Positions 1-7,860 of a DNA stretch of 64,000 bases are shown in pieces; the stretch's first letter is position 1; the number at the start of each line of letters is the position of its first letter. Position numbers and translations under genes: made by a program. Origin of the DNA: Oscillospiraceae bacterium (lineage in GTDB: Bacteria > Bacillota > Clostridia > Oscillospirales > Oscillospiraceae); NCBI GenBank assembly GCA_017444665.1, contig JAFSWC010000015.1, positions 1 to 64,000 on the forward strand, read 5' to 3'. The notes under the pieces were generated by a model. That model ran no database searches. It was not told where the DNA came from and saw only the letters and a program-made list of their open reading frames with translations.

Positions 1-317
1 CAGGTCATGCCTTCGACGTCGGCGAGGAGATCGAGGAAAAGCTTGGCATCAGCCCGCGCGTGACCGTTCTCGGTCATATCCAGCGCGGCGGTTCCCCCAA
101 CGCGCGCGACCGCGAGACGGCTACCCGTATGGGCTATTACGCCGTCAACGCCTTCGTCGAGGGCCGCGGCAACTGCATCATCGGCACGCAGGAGGGCGGC
201 ATCGTCGAGATCCCGATCGAAGAAGCCCTCAAGATGAAAAAGCATCTGCAGATGGACCGCTACCGCATCATGGAGGCCATGCAGTTCGGCGGCCTTTACC
301 AGACCGGCCACGTCTGA
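1..317 (+). CDS. pfkA: 6-phosphofructokinase, C-terminal part
   Basis: This is the 3' end of an ATP-dependent 6-phosphofructokinase, the committed step of glycolysis. The gene begins before the window; the open frame runs from base 3 and stops at 315-317. The visible part carries the family signature TVLGHIQRGGSP followed by the Asp-Arg of the C-terminal half, where fructose-6-phosphate and effectors bind. About 104 residues are visible of a usual length near 320. A terminator follows directly. Family assignment is firm; the N-terminal half cannot be checked. Confidence 0.93.
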   Translation, partial: GHAFDVGEEIEEKLGISPRVTVLGHIQRGGSPNARDRETATRMGYYAVNAFVEGRGNCIIGTQEGGIVEIPIEEALKMKKHLQMDRYRIMEAMQFGGLYQTGHV

Positions 318-336
318 TCCCATCTCCAAAACGAAA

Positions 337-365
337 CAGGACGCCCTTCCGGGCGTCCTGCGTTA
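337..365 (+). terminator. Terminator after pfkA
   Basis: A perfect 10-bp stem (CAGGACGCCC / GGGCGTCCTG) with a TTCC loop lies 20 bases after the pfkA stop. Only a weak T-rich tail follows. Confidence 0.75.
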
Positions 366-377
366 TTATTGATGAAC

Positions 378-440
378 AATCCATCTTCATAAAGACCCAT
401 ACACAGCAAGAAGCACCATCCGGAAGGATGGTGCTTCTTG
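378..440. repeat. Dispersed repeat, copy A (convergent intergenic)
   Basis: This 63-bp block matches 4483-4545 apart from one base (position 390) and the four-base hairpin loop. It ends in a 16-bp perfect hairpin centred on CACCATCC / GGATGGTG. It lies between the convergent pfkA and phosphatase genes, where the hairpin may end both transcripts. The matching copy abuts tRNA-Tyr, so this is probably part of the tRNA-associated repeat family rather than a private terminator. Confidence 0.75.
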
Positions 441-473
441 CGTGTCAGCATGGTGATCATACGATCCGGCAGA

Positions 474-2426
474 TCAGGCTTCCGCTCCGGACGTGCCGGT
501 GCCGTCCTGCGGGCCCTTGTACTTAAGACACATCATCGTCAGATCGTCGAACTGCTCGGCGTCGCCGATGAAGGCCTCCACTGCCCGTTTTACCGTGGGC
601 AGGATTTCCTCGGGGCTTCCGTCCGGGTTGGTGTTCAGCGCCGCCGTCATACGCTCCACGCCGAACATTTCCATGCTCTCCGCGGTCGCTTCCGGCACGC
701 CGTCCGTATAGACAAAGATCTTGTCGCCCGGCGCCAGCTGCAGCTCATACGACCGGTAGCGGACGTCCTCCAGCCCGCCGATGACAAAGCCGTGCTTGTC
801 CTTATACAGCTTAAAGCCGCCTCCGTTTTTTCCAATGGCCGGGTACTCGTGCCCCGCGTTTGCGGCGGTCAGCCTGCCGGTGGACAGCTCCAGGATCCCA
901 AGCCAAACGGTCACAAACATGCCCGCCTGGTTGTTGTCACAAAGCGATCGGTTGGTCTTTTCCAAAATTTCGCCCGGATCCAGATCCGCTCTCGCGGCGT
1001 CTTCGATGATGCGCTTGGACAGCATCATGAACAGCGCGCCCGGGATGCCTTTTCCGCTGACGTCCGCAATGACCAGACACAGATGATCGTGATCGATAAA
1101 GAAAAAGTCGTAAAAATCCCCGCCCACGTCGCGCGCGGGATCCATGGACGCAAACAGCTCAAACTCGGTCCGCTCCGGAAACGGCGGGAAGGTGTGCGGC
1201 AGCGCGCTCATCTGGATCTCCCTGGCCGTGTGCAGCTCCTCCACGATCCGTTCCTGTTCCTTGATGCGGTTCTCCTGCTCCATCCGCTCGCGCTCCATCC
1301 GGCGGATGGTATTCATCTGCTCGTTCAGCGCGCGGCTCGTCCGGTCGATCTCCTGATGCATCGTCTCAAATTCACCGATGGTGAAGGGGCCGGATGCGAT
1401 CGGCTCCAGGTCGCCCTGTCCCATGCTTTTGATCCCGCTCAGCAGCGTATTGAACTGCTGCATAAAGCGTTTCAGCCACGAGCGGTAGATCCACAGCGCG
1501 ACCAGGAAAACCGCCACCGCCGTGATGAACACGACGCTTCGCACGCGGCTGACCACCTGTATGGAGTTTTCCATGGAGACCTCGCGCACCAGCACCCAGT
1601 CGGGGGAACTCATGGCCATGGAAAAAGCGGACGCAGCCTCGCCGTGCTCGTTGCGGAAAACGCTGCCGCTGTTGCTCTCCGTGATCATCCGTTCCGGCTC
1701 AAGGCAGCCGCCTTCCCCCGAATGGTAGATCTCCATGTGATCCGCGGTGAAAAGATGCCAGGTGCTTCTTCCGTCCTGCAGCGTGCTGAACAGCCGCGCA
1801 AAGATGGAATCATCCATCAGCATCAGCGCGTAAAGATCCCCATAGCGGACGTCCACGGATTTCCACGCGGCGATCATGATGGTCTGCGGGGTTTTCCCGT
1901 TTTCAAATCCGTACAGCGAAGCCCCGGAGATAGGGCCAACCCATATCGTCTGCCCGAGCGGGACATTCAGGATCTGGGACCGGATGTTCTCCGAAAGCGG
2001 ATTCTGCTGCGGATCATCCCAGAAGAAGTTTCCCTCCGGCAGGGCGCCGAACATGCTTCCGTCCGGCCGCATGAACAGCAGGCCGAAGATCCCGTCCTGC
2101 CGGGACAGCTCGCCACGCAGAAAATCCCGGCAGCTGATCCGCGCATGCACCAGCTGTGCCGCCGTGGAATACTCGCGCCTTGCGTAGGAGGCCACCCGGC
2201 TGTCGGTCAGCACGCTCTGCACCTCAGCGATCGAGGAATCGATCAGCGGCGTGACCGAACGGGACACCAGCTCAAACCCCGCGGCGTTTTCATCCTGCTC
2301 CTGCTGCAGGATCATGCTGGTGTAAGCGCGGGAGAACAGGACCGTCAAAAGGGCGACGACGAAAAGCGTCATGGCGATTACCGGCAGCAGCATCCGGAAT
2401 CGCAGGGAAGAGAGTTTCAGCTTCAT
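474..2426 (-). CDS. Membrane-anchored SpoIIE/RsbU-type PP2C phosphatase
   Basis: This is a 650-residue sensor phosphatase. It has one membrane segment at about residues 12-32, an extracytoplasmic domain of about 260 residues, a second membrane segment near 294-312, a HAMP-like and coiled-coil linker, and a C-terminal SpoIIE/PP2C domain from about 430. The metal-binding motif DVGGDFYD and the later ADVSGKG are both present, so it should be catalytically competent. Family members dephosphorylate anti-sigma-factor antagonists in response to outside signals. Its start overlaps the stop of the upstream solute-binding protein gene by 4 bp (ATGA), so the two are probably co-translated. The ligand and the target partner protein are not identifiable here. 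Confidence 0.85.
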   Translation of the reverse strand: MKLKLSSLRFRMLLPVIAMTLFVVALLTVLFSRAYTSMILQQEQDENAAGFELVSRSVTPLIDSSIAEVQSVLTDSRVASYARREYSTAAQLVHARISCRDFLRGELSRQDGIFGLLFMRPDGSMFGALPEGNFFWDDPQQNPLSENIRSQILNVPLGQTIWVGPISGASLYGFENGKTPQTIMIAAWKSVDVRYGDLYALMLMDDSIFARLFSTLQDGRSTWHLFTADHMEIYHSGEGGCLEPERMITESNSGSVFRNEHGEAASAFSMAMSSPDWVLVREVSMENSIQVVSRVRSVVFITAVAVFLVALWIYRSWLKRFMQQFNTLLSGIKSMGQGDLEPIASGPFTIGEFETMHQEIDRTSRALNEQMNTIRRMERERMEQENRIKEQERIVEELHTAREIQMSALPHTFPPFPERTEFELFASMDPARDVGGDFYDFFFIDHDHLCLVIADVSGKGIPGALFMMLSKRIIEDAARADLDPGEILEKTNRSLCDNNQAGMFVTVWLGILELSTGRLTAANAGHEYPAIGKNGGGFKLYKDKHGFVIGGLEDVRYRSYELQLAPGDKIFVYTDGVPEATAESMEMFGVERMTAALNTNPDGSPEEILPTVKRAVEAFIGDAEQFDDLTMMCLKYKGPQDGTGTSGAEA

Positions 2427-4216
2427 GGCACGACCTCCTCCGACCCGGCCCCATGGTTTTTATACTGCTCCGGCGTATAGGGCTGGATCCCGTTGGCGAT
2501 CTGCGCCTCGCGGACAAGGGGGACGATAACGGCCGCCGCGGCGTCCCATTGTTCCCTGTATGCTTCGAATACCTCCGGTTCGCCCATTTCGATCAGCTTA
2601 CGAATGGCGTCGTCCCGCAGCGCGTTGAATTCATTGTCATCCTCCGCCAGGCACAGATCTACGCAAACGTCGCTGAGAAGAGCTTCCGCCTCGGAGAGGA
2701 CGCGCAGCTGATCCCTGTCGAGACCGCTCATGCAGGAGGTGATCGCCTCGCCGCAGTCGTTGCGGAAATCCAGCCCTCCGGCCTGATACCAGGCGTCGGT
2801 AGGCAGTTCTACCCCGTAATGCTCGCAGATATCCAGCGAAACATTGTTGGTCATGGTCGCGGCCTTGTATTCGCGTGACAGCGTGACAAAATCCAGGGGA
2901 TACCCGTCCGGATGGATTGTATTATCCCGCAGGAGCGGCCAGCAGCCGGAGAAGTAGCCGTAGGTTCCCCAGCGGTAATAGTAATTATCGGTGGAATAAT
3001 GGCCCGCGGTATATTCGGCAAGCTGATTGCGGCCGTACTCGGTCATCCGGGGCGCGCCGTCGGCGCCGTATTCCCAGGTCACGCCCTGCTCGCCCATGAT
3101 CGCATCCCGCAGAAAGTAGGGATCGCACATATAGTTGAACAGCCTCAGCGCCTGCTCCTTATGCGGGCTGTTTGCGGAGATGAACCACATAAACCTCGAC
3201 CCGTTGCCCAGCAGCTGATAGACGTTTGTGTACTGATTGGCCGCAGCGGTCGGGACCGAAGCGTATCCCGCCAGCGTGTCCGGGTCGGCTTTTACCTGCG
3301 TGTTATACAGCGAGGTTTGCCCGTTGATCAGCCCCAGATACTGCCCGCGCCTGCATTTGGCGTCGTACTGCTCCTCTGTCTGGGTAAAGATATCCAGGTC
3401 GAACGCGCCGATATCCATCCCGGCGCGGTAGAGCCTGTTGTACCATTTCATGGTGCTCCAGAACATGGAGTGGGCCGGATCCGTATAACCGTCGAAAACC
3501 TCATTGGTAAAGATGTTGTTCTGATACTTGTACGATGCCCAGTAGTCCAGGCTCAATTCGGATCGGAAGGCGGTCGCGTACCCCTGAAAATTCGTCGAGC
3601 CGTACAGATAGGTGGGATAGCCCTCCTCCGTAAAGGGGTGGTTTAAGTGCATCTGCATAAGAATGTTCAGATAATCATCCTCGTTGTTGATGGGCGGATA
3701 CCCCAGCTCTTTATAATAGTCCCAGCGGACGATATATCCGCGGTTATAAGGGCTGTTGCTGTAGCCGATGCCGTTGTACCCGATCTTCTGGGGGAAGAAA
3801 TAAAACCCGTCCCCCTGATAACCGAGCTGCTTAAAGACGTCATAGGCAAGCTTCGCGTCCCCTTTCAGGAGATTGGGGACGTATTCCTCAAGATAGGGAT
3901 CGGCGTTGAACGCAACGCCGTTTTCCAAAATCGTGGCAAGGTTGTTTTTGGTGGCGACGATGTCCGGCAGATTGCCGCTCGACAGCCCCATGGCGTAAGC
4001 CTCGGCCGTCAGATAGACAAACTCGATCTCCACGTTCAGCTGATCCTCCAGATACTGCCACATGCCCAGCTGATCGTCTCCGTCCATGCGGGAGCCCGAG
4101 CGATCCTCGACGTCGCCGATTGTCAGTACGACGCGGTCCTCGGCAAAGGCCCCGCCCGGCAAAAGCAGAACCAGGAGGATGGACAATGCCAGTATAAAGG
4201 AAAGCGTCCTCTTCAA
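2423..4216 (-). CDS. Extracellular solute-binding protein (family 1-like)
   Basis: This 597-residue secreted protein has a clear signal peptide ending near AFA at about residue 25. No lipobox cysteine is present, which is unusual for a Gram-positive binding protein. The body resembles large family 1 substrate-binding proteins of carbohydrate-type ABC importers. The start is a TTG at 4214-4216 with an AAAGGATGAGG ribosome site just upstream. No permease or ATPase gene is adjacent. Instead it overlaps a membrane phosphatase gene, which suggests that it presents a ligand to that sensor rather than to a transporter; this is inference. The substrate is unknown. Confidence 0.8.
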   Translation of the reverse strand: MKRTLSFILALSILLVLLLPGGAFAEDRVVLTIGDVEDRSGSRMDGDDQLGMWQYLEDQLNVEIEFVYLTAEAYAMGLSSGNLPDIVATKNNLATILENGVAFNADPYLEEYVPNLLKGDAKLAYDVFKQLGYQGDGFYFFPQKIGYNGIGYSNSPYNRGYIVRWDYYKELGYPPINNEDDYLNILMQMHLNHPFTEEGYPTYLYGSTNFQGYATAFRSELSLDYWASYKYQNNIFTNEVFDGYTDPAHSMFWSTMKWYNRLYRAGMDIGAFDLDIFTQTEEQYDAKCRRGQYLGLINGQTSLYNTQVKADPDTLAGYASVPTAAANQYTNVYQLLGNGSRFMWFISANSPHKEQALRLFNYMCDPYFLRDAIMGEQGVTWEYGADGAPRMTEYGRNQLAEYTAGHYSTDNYYYRWGTYGYFSGCWPLLRDNTIHPDGYPLDFVTLSREYKAATMTNNVSLDICEHYGVELPTDAWYQAGGLDFRNDCGEAITSCMSGLDRDQLRVLSEAEALLSDVCVDLCLAEDDNEFNALRDDAIRKLIEMGEPEVFEAYREQWDAAAAVIVPLVREAQIANGIQPYTPEQYKNHGAGSEEVVP

Positions 4217-4307
4217 CGCGCCTCATCCTTTCTCGTTTTTATCTATACATCCGGGTTCCCGGACTGCGATCCGTTCCCGCCGACCCGTCAAAAGAAAACT
4301 TTTTTTC

Positions 4308-4336
4308 ATTGTAATCTAAAATCGCGGTAAGTTCAA
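4308..4336 (-). promoter_or_regulatory. Promoter of the binding protein/phosphatase operon
   Basis: On the minus strand TTGAAC (4331-4336) and TACAAT (4308-4313) are separated by 17 bases. The leader before the TTG start would be about 85 nt. Confidence 0.6.
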
Positions 4337-4343
4337 GAAAAAG

Positions 4344-4379
4344 CCATGAAAAAACTCTCTTGTCCCGAAAGACAAAAGA
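4344..4379 (-). terminator. Terminator of the tRNA-Thr/Tyr operon
   Basis: On the minus strand, CTCTTTTGTC and GACAAGAGAG form a near-perfect 10-bp stem followed by six T residues. It lies just after the partial tRNA-Tyr 3' copy at 4384-4411. This suggests it was the tRNA's own terminator before the 156-bp unit was inserted. Confidence 0.65.
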
Positions 4380-4383
4380 GGAT

Positions 4384-4539
4384 TTCTTGCTGATGGGGGA
4401 AGATGGATTCGCCCTTCTGCGGACGGGCCACCTCGCGGCTCTGACATGCCACCGGCATGTCATTCACTTCCGCTCGGCTTCGAATCCATCTTCACAAAGA
4501 CCCATACACAGCAAGAAGCACCATCCGTTTGGATGGTGC
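4384..4539. repeat. 156-bp unit duplicating the tRNA-Tyr 3' end
   Basis: Bases 4384-4411 repeat 4540-4567 with one mismatch in 28. The repeat includes 21 bases of the tRNA-Tyr 3' end with its CCA region, so the 156 bp between equivalent points behave like an insert bounded by direct repeats. Inside are an 8-bp hairpin (4442-4460), an inverted 13-base copy of the tRNA T-arm (4481-4493, opposite to 4399-4411), and the 63-bp block also found at 378-440. No coding frame is credible. Confidence 0.7.
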
Positions 4540-4546
4540 TTCTTGC

Positions 4547-4631
4547 TGGTGGGGGAAGATGGATTCGAACCATCGAAGGCATTGCCAGCAGATTTACAGT
4601 CTGTCCCCTTTGGCCACTCGGGAATTCCCCC
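4547..4631 (-). tRNA. tRNA-Tyr (GTA)
   Basis: The minus strand folds as an 85-nt class II tRNA. It has a 7-bp acceptor stem GGGGGAA/TTCCCCC, anticodon loop CTGTAAA giving GTA, a long variable arm, T-loop GGTTCGAATCC and an encoded CCA. It lies downstream of tRNA-Thr and shares its promoter. Confidence 0.95.
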
Positions 4632-4669
4632 ATATGAACTTGTGCCTGCGGAAACAAGGTGTTTTACGA

Positions 4670-4745
4670 TGGAGCTGGTGGACGGATTCGAACCCCCGAC
4701 CTGCTGATTACAAATCAGCTGCTCTACCGGCTGAGCTACACCAGC
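4670..4745 (-). tRNA. tRNA-Thr (TGT)
   Basis: This is a 76-nt cloverleaf on the minus strand. The acceptor starts GCTGGTG, the D-arm is GCTCAGCCGGTAGAGC, the anticodon loop is TTTGTAA with TGT, the T-arm is GGGTTCGAATCC and the CCA is encoded. It is the first gene of a Thr-Tyr pair. Confidence 0.95.
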
Positions 4746-4764
4746 GTTTCCGTTCAGCCCGCTT

Positions 4765-4793
4765 ATAATAGCAAATACTGCATCGTTTGTCAA
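4765..4793 (-). promoter_or_regulatory. tRNA-Thr/Tyr promoter
   Basis: On the minus strand TTGACA (4788-4793) lies 17 bases from TATTAT (4765-4770), about 20 bases before the tRNA-Thr 5' end. This is close to the sigma-A consensus. Confidence 0.75.
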
Positions 4794-4842
4794 CAAAATT
4801 TTTTCAAAAAATAAGAGCTGGAAAGCAGTGTTCAACTGTGAA

Positions 4843-4871
4843 TTGAAATCGCTTTCCGGGTATGCTATGAT
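4843..4871 (+). promoter_or_regulatory. Promoter of the GH25 gene
   Basis: TTGAAA (4843-4848) and TATGAT (4866-4871) are separated by 17 bases, just upstream of the lysozyme gene and divergent from the tRNA promoter. Confidence 0.65.
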
Positions 4872-4903
4872 GTACGAGATCAGAGAAACAGATAGGTGGT
4901 CAA

Positions 4904-5806
4904 ATGAGCAGACAGATAAAAAAACTTGTTGAAGGCGTTGTGATTCTTCTCCTTGCGCTTGCGCTTGTCCTCACGCTCGGCAGACATATCGTCCGCTCCG
5001 AGGAAGAGAAGGTCGACCCGCACGAGGGCCAGGTGCTGATCAACGACGGCTATAACGACGTCTGGATCACGCCGATCGAGGGCATTGAGGTCAACGAGCT
5101 CAAAGAGGATGATTTTGAAAAGACCGACGGCCGGGTCGTCTACACCGGCGAGGATTACGATACCGTGCTCGGCGTCGACGTGTCGGAGCATCAGCATTAT
5201 ATCGACTGGGAAGCGGTCGCGCAGAGCGGGGTCAAGTTTGCCTATGTCCGCTGCGGCTATCGCGGCTATACGCAGGGCGGTCTGAACGAAGATCCCTGGT
5301 TCCGCACCAATATTGACGGCGCGCGCGACGCCGGGCTGGACGTCGGGGTATATTTCTTCTCCCAGGCCATAAACGTGGCCGAAGCGATCCACGAGGCAAG
5401 ATTCGTCCTCCGGCAGATCGAAGGCTACGATGTCACGCTCCCCGTCATGTACGACTGGGAAAAGCTTGAAAACATCGAGGACGCCCGCACGAACGACCTC
5501 GATCCCTCCATTATCGGCGACTGCGGCGTTGCCTTTTGCGAAACGATCCGTGCCGCCGGCTATGACGCGGGCATCTATTTCAACCGCCAGCTCGGCTATT
5601 ACAGCCTTGACCTCTCCCGTCTGAAGGACGTAAAGTTCTGGCTGGCCGTCCCGGGCGACTATCCCGATTTTTATTATGCGGGCAACATCTGGCAGTATAC
5701 GCACGAGGGCGAGGTGCCCGGCATCGAAGGGGAAGTGGACATGAATCTGATGTTTACGAAGCGCCCGGAGCCCACGCCGGAGCCGGAAGCCTCTCCGACG
5801 CCGTAA
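4904..5806 (+). CDS. GH25 lysozyme (membrane-anchored muramidase)
   Basis: This 300-residue protein has one N-terminal membrane segment (about 9-26) and a glycoside hydrolase family 25 domain from about 88 to 288. It would cleave the MurNAc-GlcNAc bond of peptidoglycan outside the membrane. The conserved acidic residues are visible: D92 in GVDVSEHQ, and D184 and E186 in YDWE. The tail is a short Pro/Glu-rich stretch. The gene stands alone between tRNA operons, with its own promoter and a GAT(A)GGTGG-like ribosome site. A role in cell-wall turnover is likely; a phage origin is possible, but no phage genes are adjacent. Confidence 0.9.
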   Translation: MSRQIKKLVEGVVILLLALALVLTLGRHIVRSEEEKVDPHEGQVLINDGYNDVWITPIEGIEVNELKEDDFEKTDGRVVYTGEDYDTVLGVDVSEHQHYIDWEAVAQSGVKFAYVRCGYRGYTQGGLNEDPWFRTNIDGARDAGLDVGVYFFSQAINVAEAIHEARFVLRQIEGYDVTLPVMYDWEKLENIEDARTNDLDPSIIGDCGVAFCETIRAAGYDAGIYFNRQLGYYSLDLSRLKDVKFWLAVPGDYPDFYYAGNIWQYTHEGEVPGIEGEVDMNLMFTKRPEPTPEPEASPTP

Positions 5807-6124
5807 TAGGCTCTGACTCCCGCCTTGCCGCAATGCCGTTTGCGCTCTTCGCAATAAAAGCTCGGAGACGCAAAGCGGCGCGGCTGCGGAAATTGCGGCT
5901 CCGCTTTATCCGCCCCCGGCGGCGCGAAACCGCAATTCCCCCGGCGCTCCATTCACTCCCGCTCCCGTTCGACTCCCTCCCAGACAAAAAACAACAGCCT
6001 CATCCGAAACAAAATCAAAACCCGGCACAGCGAAAGGCCGAAGTTGTCGACGAGGCCGAAAGCGGCCGTGCGGTTTTGATTTTGAAAGGAGGAGCGACGA
6101 AGTGAATGAGCGAAGACGAAAAAA
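5807..6124. other. Non-coding GC-rich stretch with repeats near tRNA-Gly
   Basis: No credible gene is present. Bases 5950-5985 resemble 4460-4495 of the tRNA-Tyr-associated unit: both have CATTCACT(T/C)CCGCTC followed by TTCGA(A/C)TCC, a T-arm-like sequence opposite to the local tRNA. A perfect 13-bp inverted repeat (6010-6022 / 6072-6084) encloses a GC-rich core. A weaker 8-bp inverted repeat at 5891-5937 may end the GH25 transcript. Confidence 0.5.
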
Positions 6125-6160
6125 ACGTCGTCGCGAACGATACGAAGTCCGCGACGACGT
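6125..6160 (-). terminator. Terminator of tRNA-Gly
   Basis: An 11-bp perfect stem (ACGTCGTCGCG / CGCGACGACGT) abuts the tRNA 3' end. On the minus strand it is followed by seven T residues. Confidence 0.85.
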
Positions 6161-6233
6161 GGAGCGGATGATGGGAGTCGAACCCACCTTACCGGCTTGG
6201 GAAGCCGAAGTTCTACCGATGAACTACATCCGC
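6160..6233 (-). tRNA. tRNA-Gly (CCC)
   Basis: This is a 74-nt minus-strand cloverleaf. The acceptor is GCGGATG, the anticodon loop TTCCCAA gives CCC, the T-arm is GGTTCGACTCC and the CCA is encoded. It is a single-gene transcript with its own promoter and terminator. Confidence 0.95.
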
Positions 6234-6243
6234 GTGTAGATGC

Positions 6244-6272
6244 AGTATAACACCTCAAAAGAGAAAATTCAA
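6244..6272 (-). promoter_or_regulatory. tRNA-Gly promoter
   Basis: On the minus strand TTGAAT (6267-6272) and TATACT (6244-6249) are 17 bases apart, about 11 bases before the tRNA 5' end. The promoter sits back to back with rdgB. Confidence 0.7.
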
Positions 6273-6296
6273 CAGAAAAATGAGGGGCGAAGAGAA

Positions 6297-6869
6297 ATGA
6301 AACTGATCATCGCATCCAACAACGCTCACAAGCTGGAGGAGATCAAGGCGATCCTGGCCGATTCGTTTGACGAGATCCTGTCTCTGCGCGAGGCGGGGAT
6401 CGAGCACGAGACGATCGAAGACGGCAAGACCTTCATGGCAAACGCGCTGAAGAAAGCGCGTGAGATCGCAGAGCTCTCCGGGTGCTGCGCGCTTGCGGAC
6501 GACAGCGGTCTTTGCGTCGACGCGCTCGGCGGCGCGCCGGGGATCTATTCGGCCCGCTACGCCGGCGAACACGGCAACGACGCCGCCAACCGGAAAAAGC
6601 TGCTCAAAGAGCTTAAAGGCAAAGAGAACCGCAACGCGCACTTTACCTGTGCGATGGCGCTTGTCCGCCCCGATGAAAGCGAGATCACGGCGGAGGGCTA
6701 TGTCTTCGGCCAGATCGCGTATGAAGAGGCGGGTCAGTTCGGCTTCGGGTATGATTCGCTGTTCTATCTGCCGGAATACAGCCTCACGATGGCGCAGCTG
6801 CCGCCCGAGGTGAAAAACGAGATCAGCCACCGCCACAACGCGCTGCAGGCGCTGCTTGAAAAACTCTAA
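6297..6869 (+). CDS. rdgB: XTP/dITP diphosphatase (RdgB/HAM1)
   Basis: This 190-residue house-cleaning enzyme hydrolyses dITP, XTP and ITP to monophosphates, keeping deaminated purines out of nucleic acids. It shows the N-terminal substrate loop SNNAHK (7-12), the conserved DDSGL motif and FGYDSLF. I chose the ATG at 6297 because MKLIIASNN is the normal family start and a GAGGGGCGAAGAG ribosome site precedes it; the frame stays open 19 codons further upstream into the tRNA-Gly promoter. The length fits the family. Confidence 0.93.
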   Translation: MKLIIASNNAHKLEEIKAILADSFDEILSLREAGIEHETIEDGKTFMANALKKAREIAELSGCCALADDSGLCVDALGGAPGIYSARYAGEHGNDAANRKKLLKELKGKENRNAHFTCAMALVRPDESEITAEGYVFGQIAYEEAGQFGFGYDSLFYLPEYSLTMAQLPPEVKNEISHRHNALQALLEKL

Positions 6870-6871
6870 GT

Positions 6872-6900
6872 AAAAAGATCCCCGACAGGGGATCTTTTTT
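6872..6900. terminator. Bidirectional terminator rdgB / TraX-like gene
   Basis: The stem AAAAGATCCCC / GGGGATCTTTT with a GACA loop has A- and T-runs on either side. It can end both convergent genes and overlaps the stop of the TraX-like gene. Confidence 0.85.
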
Positions 6901-7771
6901 ATTTGGAAAGAAGAATAAAGATTATCCCAAGCAGACCGAGATGCACCGGATAGAAGGCGTAAAACGCCGTGCGCATCTTTCTGCCCAGCTTCCCGTTATA
7001 CAGCGCGATCGGGACAAGCGCCGCCCACGCGCCGATCAGATAGTACGTCGAGGCGTGATATTCCGCCACGCACCAGAGCGCCGCATAGACGATCTGCGCC
7101 GCGCGCCGGCCGCGCAGAAAGTACAGACCGATGACCATCGCCACGCCGAGCAGCCCATAGTCCGCGTTTCGCTGCAAAAAGTACAGCTCGACTCCAAGAG
7201 CCGCCAGACACAGCAGCGCCTTCGGCCACGAACGGCCGGCCGAGCGCGCGTATTCCAGCGCCATCATCAGCGCCAAAGAGACGGCGAGCGTATAGAACAC
7301 GTTCATATGCCCGTCCATAAAAAGCGTGATCCCGCCCAGCGTAAGGCGCAGCCCGCTCAATGCGAACGCGGCGGCGAGGATGAAAAACGACTTGTCAAAT
7401 CGTTTGTCTGACAGCGCGAAAAAGCTGACCGCCAGCGGAAGCAGAAGCGGCCAAACGGCCGCCGCGTCATAGGCGACAAGCGTCACGTCCGACGGCCGGT
7501 AATTCCCGCCCGTAAAGGCAAGCGTGAACGGCAGCTGGGAAACAAGGGCGTATAAGATTTGCCGCGCAAGATATTTTTTGCGGTCGCTTGTTTTCTCAAA
7601 GCCGTTGACAAGCAGAAAGGTGAAGATGATAAACGCGATCCGCCCGACCGCGCGGCCGAGACGGTACCACGCGGCGGAAGGGGACAGAAAGCCCGAAAGA
7701 GCCGAGACATAGGTCAGGTGGTCGATAAACATCGTCCCGATCGCCAGCAGCTTCAGGACAAACACGCTCAC
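6899..7771 (-). CDS. TraX family membrane protein
   Basis: This 290-residue protein has about nine hydrophobic segments and matches the TraX family, with LLAIGTMFIDHL at the N terminus, GRVAFIIF-like GRIAFIIFTFLLVNGF, then KKYLARQILYALVSQLPF. TraX acetylates F-pilin in plasmids, but chromosomal Firmicute members are stand-alone and have no proven substrate. They are best viewed as possible membrane acyltransferases. The start is GTG at 7769-7771 with AAGGATG about ten bases upstream. The gene is monocistronic. Confidence 0.8.
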   Translation of the reverse strand: MSVFVLKLLAIGTMFIDHLTYVSALSGFLSPSAAWYRLGRAVGRIAFIIFTFLLVNGFEKTSDRKKYLARQILYALVSQLPFTLAFTGGNYRPSDVTLVAYDAAAVWPLLLPLAVSFFALSDKRFDKSFFILAAAFALSGLRLTLGGITLFMDGHMNVFYTLAVSLALMMALEYARSAGRSWPKALLCLAALGVELYFLQRNADYGLLGVAMVIGLYFLRGRRAAQIVYAALWCVAEYHASTYYLIGAWAALVPIALYNGKLGRKMRTAFYAFYPVHLGLLGIIFILLSK

Positions 7772-7860
7772 GTTTTTTCACATCCTTATCCGACAGATGC
7801 AACGATTTTATCATACCCTCGGTCTTCTGCGCAAGAGCGCGGATAAGCGAGATAAAAACC

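Noticed and set aside
438..2480. 680-codon open frame on the plus strand
   Set aside because: It is the exact antisense of the phosphatase gene, lacks any recognisable domain and arises from the GC-rich codon pattern.
378..4545. Treating the whole 4.1-kb binding protein/phosphatase segment as a proven transposon
   Set aside because: The flanking 63-bp repeats belong to a repeat family and there is no transposase or target duplication around the segment.
4360..4835. Several short frames giving peptides such as GEDGFEPS or GGSNPSTSS
   Set aside because: They are translations of tRNA-Tyr, tRNA-Thr and the adjoining repeats, a common artefact.
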